A DNA stretch of 64,000 bases from Gymnorhina tibicen (Eukaryota > Chordata > Aves > Passeriformes > Artamidae). Shown in pieces: positions 24,970 to 36,755 of the stretch (position 1 is the stretch's first letter; the number at the start of each line of letters is the position of its first letter). The notes below the pieces were generated by a model. It did no database searches. It was given only the letters and a program-made list of their open reading frames with translations, and was not told the origin of the DNA. Made by a program: the position numbers and the translations under genes. Where the stretch lies: NCBI GenBank assembly GCA_013399875.1, contig VXAZ01009370.1:438015-502014 (forward strand), written 5' to 3'.

Positions 24970-25171
24970 AATGGTGACAAGTGACCCAAAGCACTGGCCG
25001 GGGGGGGGTTGGATGTGCTGATATATTGGGCACAGAGGCATGGGGCAGCAGGCTCTTGGCTGAGGAGGATAATGGTGACAAGTGACCCAAAGCACTGGCC
25101 GGGGGGGGGTTGGATGTGCTGATATATTGGGCACAGAGGCATGGGGCAGCAGGCTCTTGGCTGAGGAGGAC
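24970..25171. repeat. 101-bp tandem duplication, near-perfect
   Basis: Unit 24970-25070 is repeated at 25071-25171. Read base by base, the two copies agree at every position except the last (T against C), including a run of nine G and the word GATATATTGGGCACAGAGGC. The duplicated unit has no gene. The identity implies a recent duplication or an assembly duplication. Confidence 0.95.
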
Positions 25172-26390
25172 GAGGACCACGAGCTGTAACCCTGCTGCTC
25201 AGCACCCACATCACCCTGCTGGGCACACGGACAAGCTGAGTGCTCGGGACATGAGCACCAGCACTTGACGAGGTGAAGCTTCCCCTGCTCTGAGCATGAA
25301 TCTAGGATTGCAGAAACACTGGCAAGAAGGAGAGCTGTGGAAGGAAGCAGGGGAAGGCACAAAAGCTGGACAGAGGGAGGCTCCCCACTCTGCAGCACCA
25401 CATGCTGAACACCCCTCTGACGATGCCGCCTGACTCAGAGCCCACAAGCCGTCTCCTGGCTGGTGATTTCCCTTTGCTCCTGCAAAAGCATCTCAGCTTT
25501 CTTCCCTTTCTGCTCAGCTCCTCAGGCAGACAGCTAATTGAAGGGTTTTTCTTTCATTTCTAGTACAGAAAACCCAGTAAATGCCTTTTAATCTGCCCAG
25601 CTTTCCCCATGATTGGCTCTGTCTATCCGCTCACCACTCCTATCCTGTTGGTTTTTTTTTTTTAATAGACTTGAATGATGCAAACTGGTGGAGAGAGGAG
25701 AAGCCTTCTGCCTCTCCTCACATGGTCAGAAAAGGTGGAGCAGAGCCAGAGCCACTGCATCTTTTCACACCTGGCTGGAACCAGGTCAGGCAGCTAATGC
25801 GTTTCTCAGGCTCAGTGGCTACTTGTTGGAGACGCACAAATGCTGCTCGGCTGCTTGAGTGCTGGAGGCTGGGAGAAAAAATTCCAGCAAGAGACATATG
25901 TGTCAGAAGGCTGAGAGGGATGTGGTGCCAGGGAAGGGAAAAGTGATGCATACACAGAGCTCGGCTCCGTGCAACAGGAGGAGATGCAGGTGGAATGAAA
26001 GGCTCCGTGGCGTCGGAACTGCCCCTCACAGCACCAGTTAAGAGCGGAGGGTTCATTAACCGTAAGAGCGAGCGCTCGTGCCCCGCTCGTGGGTGAAATC
26101 CCAGCTCCAGAGGCTGAAACTGTCCACGTGGGTCCCTCAGTCTGGCAGCAAACTCGTGCTCACTCTGAGCCCCCCACCCAGTTTGTCCCCCCCAAGCAAG
26201 AGCAGGGAAGTCACAGTCCCAAGGAGGAACCCAGGCGTTCGCTGGCTCTGATCTGTGCAGCTCAGATTTTTAAGTGTACAACTAAGGGCATCCCATGGGG
26301 CTGGGGAAAAGAAATGCTCCAAAATAACCATTCTCCCCTCAGAACATTTTCACTGGAAACGTTTATATTTACCCTTCAGAAAAAACTTTT
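25172..26390. other. No gene recognised
   Basis: GC-moderate single-copy DNA with a T run at about 25650-25662. No domain-bearing frame is seen. Confidence 0.35.
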
Positions 26391-26799
26391 TCCTGATTTT
26401 TTTTTCTTTAAGTTGAAAGAACATTTTCCAGTTCAACTCATGTTCTTTCAAGTAGAAATGTTCAGTTTTCTTTAATGACTCCTTTCTCCCCCACTACTCT
26501 GCTTTTTACTTAGAGTTTAAAAAAAAGGAGATGAGGAAAGGAAAACTAACAAAACCAGAGTGAAATTTTTTACGTGAGTTTCAAATAACTTGAAAAAAAT
26601 TACTTTTTTTTTTTAAGCTTTATGAGTGATTTTGAAGGATGTGAGAGCTTTAAGCAAACTTTTTTATGTAGGTCAAAAAAACTTTTTCCCAGGATCAAAA
26701 AAAAAAAAAAGCCTAAACAAAAACCCTTAACGTGGGTGAAACCATTTGGACCATCTCTACAGAAAAGCTTTGCCCCAGCTGCCTGTGCAAAAAAAAAAA
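26391..26799. repeat. A/T homopolymer-rich low-complexity stretch
   Basis: Many short T and A runs (about 26397-26408, 26518-26527, 26604-26615, 26696-26710, 26789-26799) with related phrases such as AAAACTTTTTCC and AAACTTTTTTATG occurring several times. The last A run abuts the 3' end of the next CR1 copy. Confidence 0.6.
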
Positions 26800-27125
26800 T
26801 CACAGAATGATAAAATCACAGAAGAGTTTGGGTTGGAAGGGACCTTTAAATGTCACCTGGTCCAAACCCCCTGTCATGGGCAGGGACACCTTCCACTATC
26901 CCAGGTTGCTGAAAGCCCGTCCAACCTGGCCTTGGACACTTCCAGGGATGTGGCAGCCACAGCTTCTCTGGGCAACCTGTGCCAGTGTTTCACCACCCTC
27001 ATTCCAAAAAACTTCCTTTTGTCTGATTCAAATTGACCCTCTTTTAGTTTAACACCCTCACACCCCTTGTCCTATGGCAACAGACCCCGCTAAAACGTTT
27101 GTCCCCATCTTTCCCATAAAAAATA
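26800..27125 (-). mobile_element. CR1 LINE, 5'-truncated 3' end, minus strand
   Basis: Read 5'->3' on the + strand this is the reverse complement of a classical avian CR1 3' end. In order it shows 'cacagaatgataaaatcacag', 'tttgggttggaagggacc', 'catgggcagggacaccttcc', 'ccaacctggccttggacact', 'tctctgggcaacctgtgcca' and a far end with 'gctaaaacgtttgtccccat'. Only about 325 bp of the 3' region is kept. No coding part is present. The copy is moderately diverged. Confidence 0.95.
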
Positions 27126-27690
27126 AGAATGAGCAACTAAGGTAAATTTTTTTTTAAGCTTTTTGCCTTGATAGACTTGCCGGGGAACGCTGCCCTCAGC
27201 ACGGGACAAGGTCCCCACGAAGGCAGGAGCAGGTGGAGAGGATTTGGGCTGCCAGGAACAGGGAGTCGGAGCTCAGAGCTGCTCGGGGCGGCTGAGCGCG
27301 GCGCTGACCGAAGGCAGCGGGCTGCAGCCACGGTTTGATGGCAGGACCCTGCGTGTGCCTGCTGCTCTGGGGTGCCACCAGCCCAGTTCGGTGAAGCAAG
27401 GGAGCCCAAGCTGACAAAAACACAAGGAACAGCGTTGGGAGCCGAGTGGGGACGTGGCTGCAGGTCGCTGATGCTGCAGAGAGCAAGGCCGGCCTCAAGC
27501 AGGGCTGAAAGGGTTGACCCCGATGCTCGGCCCCAACACCATCACCTCGAGGGAGATCTGGCAGTGGGAGCTGGGTCAGAACCATCCCCACAGCACCCAG
27601 TGTAAGGGGGCACATGTCGGCCAGGGCAGAGCAGGGAGCCTTGGGAAGTATGCTTGGTTTAGGACAAAATGGCAAAAAATCAGAGAGAAA
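27126..27690. other. No gene recognised; small CpG cluster
   Basis: GC-moderate DNA. A short CpG cluster at about 27283-27312 (GGGGCGGCTGAGCGCGGCGC) is too small to be called an island. Confidence 0.35.
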
Positions 27691-28130
27691 AGAAGTGCGA
27701 CTCCTGCCTCCCTTTAAATAATAATTACAAAAAAGAGCTCATGGAAACGGACATGTTTTCCTTCACAAGATATTTAACACTTCATTTTGCTTTGTCCTTT
27801 TTTGAATACTTCTTACAAAACACAAAGGCTTTAAACAAAAGGTCATTAAGAGATAAAGAACTGAAGCTCTTCTTGCAAGAATGAAAGGAGAAGCCATCTT
27901 GACATTTTTAACGGGTTTTTTCCCCCCTCTTTTCCAAACTGAAAATTAATCAACATTGATTTGATTTCACACACATAAGCCTGTTTCGTGGAAGTGGCAT
28001 TTGCTGACAGAGGGCTGTTTCGACAAGAAAATTCCAGCCAGAGGAGCACACAATATGCTGCGCACCATTAGGGTACACAAGCTGCAAGGACACTGGTCTC
28101 CCAGGGTTCATAATAAATCCTATCCTTTTT
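27691..28130. other. AT-rich island, candidate conserved non-coding element
   Basis: Non-repetitive AT-rich stretch with TTTAAATAATAATTAC near 27712, AACTGAAAATTAATCAACA near 27937 and ACAATATGCTGCGCACC near 28050. It contrasts with its flanks. Short frames on both strands have no family match. Confidence 0.4.
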
Positions 28131-29165
28131 CTGGGTCAAGAAACTCGTAGCTGTCTGGAGGTTATGCTAACACGCCGGGGTTTGGGGACTGATGTTGAGA
28201 TCTGAGGAATTCCTGTTGCCTGGAATAGAAACAATGAAATTGTTCCAAGGCACCATTTATTCCCAGGTGCCTGCAAGCTGTCATTCCTGGGGAAGATGAA
28301 CAATCTGAGAAGATCTAATGTCTTCAGAAATAATTCAGGAAGACAGAATTCATTCAGGTCCCCGGGTCAGTAATGAATGGGACTCGTGTGAGTCAGACGA
28401 GGACAGAGGGGACCTGACCAGCAGCTCTCCAAAACCAGGTGAGCTTGTGCAGCCATGCAAAGGCAAAGACAAAGGCTTTGAGCAGCTGGGACTGGAGGCC
28501 ACACGTGCTCCAGAGGGGCTGGGTGGGAGCAGTGAGGACCAAGGGATGCAGTAGCCCTGGGGATGGCAGGGATGCTGCTCTGCCAGCATATTAAGGACCA
28601 ACATAGCCTTGAGCCTTGTGCTGCTCCAGCACCCCAGTTCCCCCCAGTAAATGCCTGCTTTATCTTGCCTCCTTTCACCGGTCAGTCACTTCTAGCCTAA
28701 GGACTAGACAGGAATTCTCTAACTGGGTGCAAACAAGCAGTGCTATCAACAGTGGGGTATTGCCCCTTAGGTATTTGACAAAGAGCTGTGAGATGTCCTG
28801 AATGTGCCACAGCCTCCACCTGCAGTGGAGGGTCAGAGGAGGGATGAGGAAGGGACAGCATGGAAAGAATCACAGGATCATTAAGGCTGGAAAAGACCAC
28901 CCTGACCACCAGACCCTATCACAAAGAAGCCACCCGCTTCCCCATATGACACATCAAGCCTGGGTGCCAGAACCAGTCCTGCTTCCCTGCAGCACTGCCC
29001 TGCATCCTGTCCTGGCTGGCATTCACTTTCCTGCTGGCATTCCACCGCTCTGGAATGCTGTGGGTCCCTGGGTCTGTGTCAGGGAGCAGAGAAAATGGCA
29101 AGGGAAAAGCAAACAAAGTGAATGAGAAAAGCATAACAAACCCAGCAGAAAAGTCTTCCCACGCC
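28131..29165. other. No gene called; one weak exon-like frame
   Basis: Single-copy DNA. The only exon-like piece is an open stretch at 28318-28438 in frame with ATG at 28318. It encodes an acidic run (WDSCESDEDRGDL) and ends at CCAG followed by GTGAGC, a good donor consensus. No convincing polypyrimidine acceptor precedes it, a stop lies in frame at 28306, and the product is unknown. Confidence 0.25.
28867..28922 (-). mobile_element. CR1 LINE 3'-end fragment
   Basis: 'gaatcacaggatcattaagg' followed by 'ctggaaaagaccaccctg' is the reverse complement of a CR1-type 3' terminus (ggtcttttccagcctt...gatcctgtgattc). About 56 bp are recognisable. Confidence 0.7.
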
Positions 29166-29320
29166 ACTCTGTGCTTTCAAGTAAATGAGGCTAATTAACT
29201 AATTGCCTAAATTATTAGGGCTATTTTTACCCTTGTATGAAGGCCTGGCGTTACTGCCAACTTCTTAAGACTCAGCACTGAACTCTCAACTTATCAGGAA
29301 GTTAATGAAGCAAAGCCCCT
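29166..29320. other. AT-rich island, candidate conserved non-coding element
   Basis: GAGGCTAATTAACTAATTGC and CTAAATTATTAGGGC (29188-29220) pack several TAATT cores into about 35 bp. Non-repetitive. Homeodomain-responsive enhancer is inferred. Confidence 0.35.
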
Positions 29321-32300
29321 GGACGGGGGACCCTCAGGGCAGAGCAGCTGCCAGGCCAGGGCTGGGTCGGGGCTCAGGTGGGCACCTCTGCAGCAGGGAG
29401 GGAGCATCTGCAGCAAAAAAATGATGCTGTTTAACACAGAAGTTCAGAACTATTTGCTGAAGTTTCACCTGCACCTGAATGTGCCCCCAGTAAAGGATTT
29501 CTCTCCATCAGTTTGCCCCTGCAGCCAAGATGACAGAGGCTGGTTTGGAAGAAGGGTTTCACACCTGGGCGAGAGGAGGGGAAGACTGATGGCTGCATGC
29601 CAGCCCTGGCTCCATGGAAGTCCATCAGCTCTCCTGGGCAGACCCAGAGTAACCTTGGGCAACTGGACCACCCTCCACAAAAGGAAAGGGCTGATCCACC
29701 CGCTGTGACCTCGACTGACCACACTCATCGCCCCAGACATGCAGCCTCCAAGCAGGAATCCGATGTGGCAGGAGATGCCTCCTTCTGCTTTGAGAAAATG
29801 CTGTTTTCTTGGGGTTTGAGGGATTTTCTCCACAGAGAAAACAAGATGTTTTCTCCTCTTCAGGTAAATGCCAACGTCTTAGCTCCCTGGTGGCAATCTC
29901 AGTTAACTCCATTACAGTCCCCCAGCCATTCTGGCTGAAGAGCTCATCCCCTCAGGAGCCAGAAGACTGATAGCCCTCCTCTTCTGTAACAAATCTCACC
30001 TAGCAGCTCTAATGAGCTGACATTTCAAGCCTGGCTCTTCTCTCAAGACACAAGCACACAACAGTTTGGGGTGGCAAGTCTCTTCCAGGCATGTCACTGA
30101 GGAGAAGGGCAGGTGACAGTGTGCTGTCCTTTGGATGCAGGAGTGAGCTCCTCTCTCAGTTATCTCCAAGATTATCTTCAATGCTGGACCAGCCACGGCT
30201 TGGTGTGGCTGGGTCCTGGAGACCTTCAAGGACGGAGATCTCACAGCCTCTCTGGCCATCTGTTGTGGAGCTGTGCCACGCTGTTAGTGCACATCTCCTT
30301 CCACGTGCCCAGCCTGAGCATCCCAAGCTGCCTGTGTGCCCTCTGCCCTCCTGTGAGGCTGACTGCTGCTCTTGGGAAGAGCTTGGCTCTATCACCTTTG
30401 CAAGCTCTGTCCAAGCAGCTGTAGTTGCTTGATGCTGCCTTTCCAACCTGGATCCTGAGGTCTGGCAGGATGAGGAGTCTTTGGGTGCCCTGAAATGCTG
30501 GTCTGGCAGTGCTGGGGGAGGGAACCAGCAGTTCACACCAAACCATATCAAGTAAGCCACAGACTTCCTTACGTCAGCTCCACCCAGGCACTTGTGCCTC
30601 CAAACAGGGCTCCTGGGCCCCTCACAGCTGTTTTGGTGAGGGTCAGTAACACCAAAGGGTCAGTGAGGAAGGAGGACCAGATGGCAACCACTGCTCTGCT
30701 CAGCAGCGCGTGAAGGGCACCTCACAACTGTTACCAAGGAAATACGACTCACCACAATTTTTTGGTATCTGTCTTTCTACCTGCAGGCCTTCTCCCCAAA
30801 CTCTAGCCACCTTGCTTGCTGAAGACCCCATTTTGGTTGGAGCTAGCCAGCTTTTGCTGTTGAAAAATACCACGTTTGCCTAGTCCAGAGGGGAACCTCT
30901 GTTAGATCAGGCTCTTTTATCCTAGAAAAGATGAATGCTTTCTCCTGTCTTGTCAGGGAAGCACAGAGAGCCATTGTTCCAAAGTTTTGTAAATATAAAA
31001 CAGAGACTGTGGTCCCTGGGGTGATTTGGCAGGAAACTTCACCATTTTCAAGGGCCTTCCTGCGTGTGAAATGGAAAGAGCAATGCTGCCCTGTAGCTCC
31101 CTGTTTGCAATGTACTTAGAAATTCTTGAATATCTGAAACAAGACATGCTGTATTATCTCCTACCTCATCTCCTGTGTATAAAGCTGGCAGCCTGGTCAG
31201 GGGAATTATTCCAGATTTGTGCTGTCCAGAAAACAGCCTGACAGGAAGATCTGCAAGTCACGTCTCCCTGCTCAGTGCCATCTCCTGCCCCATTGCCCAG
31301 GAACCCACTAGGGATGATGAAATTTGGGCTCTCCACCCTGGGAGAGGGTTGGCAGTCCCAAACCAGGAACGGGCTGGCAGTTCTCACTGCCTGGTGCCAG
31401 CTCCAAGGGCTGCTCACTGCCTGTTCCCATCACTCTCAATGTTCCCATCAAGACACCACCACCTCAGCCACGACTGCAGAGAAAACAAATGCTGCCCATT
31501 CCCCCCACACTTAGGGACCAGCAGGGAAACTGGGAGCCCAAGAGAGGTCAGTCCTGCTGCAATATTTACAACACAGGAGAATAGCCTGGTTTCTTCATTG
31601 CCCCCAAGCCCATGTAACAGTGAAGACGATGTTAGAACACACCTATTTCCCTACTGCCCTAGGGCAGGCCCTGCTGGAGGTGTTGGGGCAAAAGGAGTAA
31701 AAGTCTGATTTCAATTTACCAAGCGCCTCTTCCCAGCACATTTGCAAGTCAGATGAAATTTCCCAGGTTTGCCTTCTGCATATTTTATCCACTAACATAT
31801 TTGCATAGATTTAAATACAATACAAAGCTGCAGACACCATCCAAAGAGGCTGGAGAGGAAGGGGCAGGAGAAGCTTGTCCTTTTCCTTTAGGCTTATGGA
31901 AGACTCTGTTCTGAGAGGTCGGAGAAGGGGCATGGCCAGGCTGGAGCTGTGCCAGTCCCTCACCTGAGCAAGCACTGCTTGGAGGGACAGGCAGGAGCCA
32001 TGGGAGACTTCCACAGGTGGGTTCAGGGCAGGGATTGGCACTGGTGATGCTGGGACAGAGCTTTCAGTGACCTCAACCCATGCCAGTATCACCTGAGAGA
32101 GCAGGATGTCAGCTCCGAACTTGCTACACGGCATCTCTCCAGAAAGTGGAGAAATCCCTTGGATAATGCAGAGATTTCACGGGAATGCCCCACTGGTGAA
32201 ACAGGGCATTCCCCAGGAGGTCTCTGCACAGGTACAGGTAAGGCACAGTTTAAACACACACTGGACATGGAGAAGCACCATGTTAGATGATTAAATCCCC

Positions 32301-32577
32301 CATGTACCTGCAGGAAGTGGAGAACAGATCCTGCTCACCAGAGCTGTGAAAAGCATTCACCTGTTGCAGGAATTAATCCTTTTTTTTTTTTTTTACTAAC
32401 AGAGAGCGGCAGAGCTGTGCACCCAGAAATCCTGTCTGAAATGAATCCCTGATAAAGAGGAAGCCAAGTTGAAAGGTGAGTTTTACTACCTGCCAAGGCT
32501 TTAGGTTTTTAAAGGGTCTCTTGTGGAATTATTGTATTAGCAGGCTATTACAGGTGTAGATATCAAACTGCTATGCA
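29321..32577. other. No gene recognised
   Basis: About 3.2 kb of GC-moderate DNA. Many open frames up to about 177 codons overlap on both strands without domains. A T run lies at 32380-32394. No CpG cluster or CR1 is seen. Confidence 0.35.
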
Positions 32578-32820
32578 CAGCAAGAAAAATCATGGAAGTT
32601 TTGAGATGGGAAGGAAACACACGGAAAAAATGAGGCAGAAGAGGGCAAGAGGGGGAGAGAGGAGAAGCAGTATATGCAGAAGGGAGGGAGGCTGGTAAAT
32701 GATGGAGGAGATAGTGGAAAGGGGGTGAAGAAGAGAGCAATGAGCAGCAGTGTTGGAAGAACAGAGAAAGATAAAAAGAGGAGGAGAAAGGAAAAAAGAG
32801 ATAAATGAGGGCAAAGACCA
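32578..32820. repeat. Polypurine tract
   Basis: About 240 bp in which the + strand is mostly A and G, in irregular GAG/GGAG/AAAG units with scattered T and few C. On the minus strand this reads as an apparent Phe/Leu/Ser-rich hydrophobic frame, a composition artefact. Such tracts can adopt triplex structure. Confidence 0.75.
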
Positions 32821-33224
32821 ACTTATCATTTTGCAATTCCATCCCGGTGGAGAGGAAAATTGATGTCTGGAGCTTTTTTATGGCCAACCTCCTGGGCATG
32901 GGACAAAAGACAAGTTATTACCCAACCCCAGGTCAGGTCTGTAGCCTGCCAGCTGCCTAGACACATTCAGAGAGCCCAGGAGAGCTGTAAATCAAGGGGG
33001 CCAAAGAGATCACAGGGAGGCTGGGACCAGGCACAGCAGTGAGCTCAGCAGAGGCAACACAACCACAGGAGAGGAGCGAGCCCAGGAGCAACACGGGCAG
33101 ACGAGGAGTGCCCAGCTCAGAGGGCTTTGCTCATCTCTCCTTCACGCCATTCCTAAGGGCAGCTCTCCCCCAGAGATGCAAGTCCCCCTGCACTTCCTCC
33201 TGATTCCTCTTCCTATTGATTTCC
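32821..33224. other. No gene recognised
   Basis: GC-moderate DNA with no repeat, CpG cluster or credible frame. Confidence 0.35.
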
Positions 33225-33430
33225 AAGCCCTGAATACCACTTATTTTTGCTTGCTTGATTCACTCATTCATTGAATAAAGGCTTCATCACTATTATTATT
33301 ATTATCCCCGTCATTGGGCTCCTCATCACACATTATATTATTTGCATTGCAGAGCTGGAAGATTTCAGGTTGAGGCAGGAAATTTGTGCGAGTTGTTATT
33401 ACTGCAATCAGATGAAGTGAGAATTGGATC
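33225..33430. other. Candidate conserved non-coding element
   Basis: AT-rich sequence with a short (ATT)n run (33288-33304), TATTATTTGCATTGCAG and GTTATTACTGCAATCAGATG (33335-33415). The TTTGCATTGCA words resemble POU sites. It is non-repetitive apart from the trinucleotide run. Confidence 0.4.
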
Positions 33431-33639
33431 GGCGGAGGCTGCCAGAGCACAGCTCTCCCAGCAGGACACCGAGGCTCTGCCCAATCAGGGGAAGCTGCTG
33501 TCTCAATGTGCAGGTCCCACCAGCAATTTTGGACTTGCCTTCGGTGTCCCACCTCTCCCTCCCATCCCACCTCCCAGCCCCGCCAGCTGCCGGCAGAGAA
33601 CGGGGAAACACATCGGTACAAGAGGGCGAGGAATCAGAA

Positions 33640-33790
33640 AGGACTTGGCGAGATTGCACATTTTCTGCCTTGCTGATGGTATTTATTAGACAACAGAAAA
33701 TAGCTATTTTACCATCTGCCTCGTAAAAAAAAAAAAAAAAAAAAATCCTCATTAAATTAATGGAATGTGCAGCTGCTGAACAGAGTGTTC
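33640..33790. other. Candidate conserved non-coding element with poly(A) run
   Basis: GATGGTATTTATTAGACAAC, CTATTTTACCATCTGCC and CATTAAATTAATGGAATG surround an A run of about 21 nt at 33725-33745. The sequence on both sides looks constrained; the A run is probably variable. Confidence 0.35.
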
Positions 33791-35050
33791 CTCTCACGGC
33801 CGCCTCCCCATCAGCCCAGCACTTGCTGGAGCAGGGAATTGGGCTGCCAAAAGGAGCTGTGGCTAACTCAGGCTCGTGTGGTGGGAGAGGATGGACAGAC
33901 GGACAGCCCCCTGCTCCTCCCAGCCCTGAGGTTGTGCCAGGGGGCCCACAAGGGCCCTGTTGCTGCAGACAAGGTGCAAGGGCTGCTTTGCTTGTCATGT
34001 TATGGAGCACAGGGTCTATCCCCTTCCTGCACACACCCCTGCTGGGCCTCAGCCTGTGAAGGGAGCCAGAGGGGTCTGCTCAGCAGGCTGAAAGTGCCTC
34101 CCTTTGCCTCAACAGAGCGTGATCCAGACTCCAGCTTGAGGAGATCAATGTTGCCCAATGTCATTTGCTGAGCAGGGCAGGGTTTGCAGGCAAGTGAAGT
34201 CCCAATTTCCCGGCCTTTGCCACCTCAGCATGACCTGGTCAATCCATCCCCATCATCCATCTCTACATCTCAGAGTTCCACTGAGCTGATGTTTGCCCTG
34301 TGCAGGAGTTCAGCTGGGATCACCAAACCAAGGAAGCCTGAAGCCTGGCTGACTGCAGAGCCCAGAGGAGCTCCTACACGCAAGCCTTTGTTTTGGCTGA
34401 GAACAGACCAAAAATCATGAGCCCAGTCCCTTCCCAATCCCAGCAAGACAGGTGCACCACAAACCCAAGGTCCTGAGTGATTTTAATGATGCTGGCGGAG
34501 AGAGAACAGCAGCCAGCGTTACCCATTCGCTTCTGCTGAACAGCACTGAAGGGGTTTACGTGAACCTTTTCTTCTGATACTTGGTGGAGCCTGGGCAGTG
34601 CCTGACGGTGAAGTGATTTCCAAAATCCCACATTACATGGGGATTTGAGGAGCAGATCCACCAGTCTGCATTGCCAAATTCTCCCGGAGGTACCAAGATA
34701 CCAAAACGTGCTGCCTTGGCTCACTGCCTCACCACTTCATCGCGAGTAACACCTGAAGAGTTTTATCTACAACTGCTTCGGGCCCAGCAGTTCTTCTCCT
34801 AAGGAAATCGAGTCCTTTGTTAGTTGCCTCAGCACTGATGATGTTTCAGGATCGCTGCAGCATAATCCACATTTAATCCTCAATTGTGTTTTCTGCTGCC
34901 AACCCCTCTGCTAGTGCCGGGGAGCTCCCGGTGCCTGCACTGCTCCTCTGAAGCTGCAATCCCTTCCCTGCTGCCCTCTCCTTCTCTTTCTAGGAGGCTT
35001 TTCTATACAGATTTTTTCACCTAGGTGAGTTTTCACCTGTCTTTCGCAGG
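33791..35050. other. No gene recognised
   Basis: GC-moderate DNA. The long minus-strand frame at 33408-34034 crosses the poly(A) run (a run of F in translation) and a candidate conserved element, so it is not credible as protein. Confidence 0.35.
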
Positions 35051-35345
35051 AAATCTGTTCTCTTAAACTTGCTCCTTCAGCATTTACGAAGCAACTGCTC
35101 TCGGGGAAAGCTGACCTTGGGAGACAGGTCCAGCTGCAAAGAGGTTGCCCCCACTGTGTCTGTGGTGGGAGCAGGAGATGGCCCCCTGGATTTCAGCACG
35201 CAAAGGGAAGTTACAGGACTACAGCGTGTCGAATCACCTCACGCCGAAATAAATCCTGACATAATAAGCCCTAATGCCGCCAGAGAAACTATTACAGTCA
35301 GTTACAAAAATAATCCACATTGAAAATCGGTGAAAATACCTCTCC
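35051..35345. other. Candidate conserved non-coding element (right part)
   Basis: The part from about 35230 is AT-rich and non-repetitive: AAATAAATCCTGACATAATA, AAGCCCTAATGCCG and CAAAAATAATCCACATTG. AATCC cores resemble OTX/PITX or TAATCC bicoid-type sites. Conservation is inferred. Confidence 0.35.
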
Positions 35346-36129
35346 CCAGTGGAATAACATGGCTCTAGAGGATCAGTTCCAGTCAAAGATGATCATTTCA
35401 TGTTTACCCAATAGGTGAGGGCAGCTCCAAAAGTCAAATGTTCCTTGCCAAAAAAGCTCTGCTTAAGTGAGATTTTGCCATCTCTTATCAAAGAGTTGCT
35501 TTTAAAAGCGATGAGGAAGTACAAAAGGGAAGACCATGAAAGGCAGAGATCAAATCAAAGTCCAGAAGGCTGCTCTGACTCTCTTAGACCACTGCCTTCA
35601 GTCCTATCAATCCAATCAATTTGCAGCAGCAAGGGCAGAACAAACACCAACCTGATTGCTCCTCTAGCAGAAATTTTCAGGTTTTCAGAGACTAATGGCA
35701 AAATTTCTCTTAGCCTTTGCCTGTGTTGCTGCTGGTCTTGGGGATTTTAAGGCAGAACCATGTCTGCAAGTCGCTGATTTTATCTACGGCCTCGGTTGGT
35801 TGTGTTTTCAGGGCTGTAGGTGTCCTGGCACGCGTGGATCTGGCCAGTGGTGTGTGCACGCTGCCTTGGGCAATCGTGGCAGTGCTACTCTCTCAGAGGA
35901 ACCTGTGAGACAGGACCTCAGGCTGCTGAGCTTCCTGCTGGAGAGGGTGGTTTAGAAAGCAGGTTAGCCAGAAAGACATGGCAGATTAGCAAAAAACCAA
36001 GGGCTGTCATTTTTTCCTTGGAAAAACATTTGCTTTCTTAGGAAAAAAAAAAAAAAACAACCTCATTTCATGGAAACAAACAAACAAACAAACATACACC
36101 CAAAAGTTCCTTTAATTAAAACTTGCAGC
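35346..36129. other. No gene recognised; short simple repeats at right
   Basis: Mixed DNA ending with an A run (36042-36057) and an (AAAC)n run (36075-36094). Confidence 0.4.
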
Positions 36130-36755
36130 CTGTCGCGGGGAATTTTGATAAAAACGTTGACATTTTGCGAAGTTGCCCTTGGACAAATCACGAGCACTGA
36201 AAGCTCCGAGACGGGGACACTGTGGGAAGCGGCTCCGCGCATGCCGGAGCGTTTGGGAAGGACATTCACCTTCCCGCAGTCAGGTGTGTTGGCAATTCCG
36301 TGATGTTTCTCATGCGTTTGTCCTTCCCATACCCACGTGCAAGCTGCATCGCACGGGGGCTGTGGCAGGACCGCGAGACGGCCGAGAGAAGGTCGTGTGG
36401 CTGCGCGCAGGGAAAAAAGCAGCGTGCCCCGGGCAGGGCTGCGCACGCACGGCTCTGCAGGCTCCGGGCGTTGTTCGGGAAGCAGGGACTTTGTGCCCGC
36501 GTGTCTCCTGCTGCTGGCACCGACACGGAGCTGCACCACTTCACAGAGCCCAGCACGCATTTTTTACAGCGGCCCAGGGTCAGGGATGCTGGCTGGGACA
36601 GCGAGAGGTGAGGCACGGCTCCGAGACTTTCGGGTTACTCGTTTGTTCCGTGGGAATCCTGGGGCCGCAGGTTGACGCAGCGCCCGCAGGACACCTCCAG
36701 CGCTCAGGGCCTCACACGGCAGGGCGCTTCCACCTCGTGAGTCAGAAATGCGGGT
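36130..36755. promoter_or_regulatory. CpG island (orphan)
   Basis: About 620 bp with roughly fifty CpG by hand count and moderate-to-high GC, so observed/expected CpG is near 1 while flanking DNA is CpG-poor. Two + strand donor-like sequences lie in its right half: GAGAG before GTGAGG (GT at 36608) and GTGAGT at 36737-36742. No coding start with a recognisable product is present. It could be an alternative or lncRNA promoter, or a methylation-free regulatory element. Confidence 0.65.

Noticed and set aside
33408..34034. 208-codon minus-strand frame
   Set aside because: It crosses a poly(A) run that gives a run of Phe, and a candidate conserved non-coding block.
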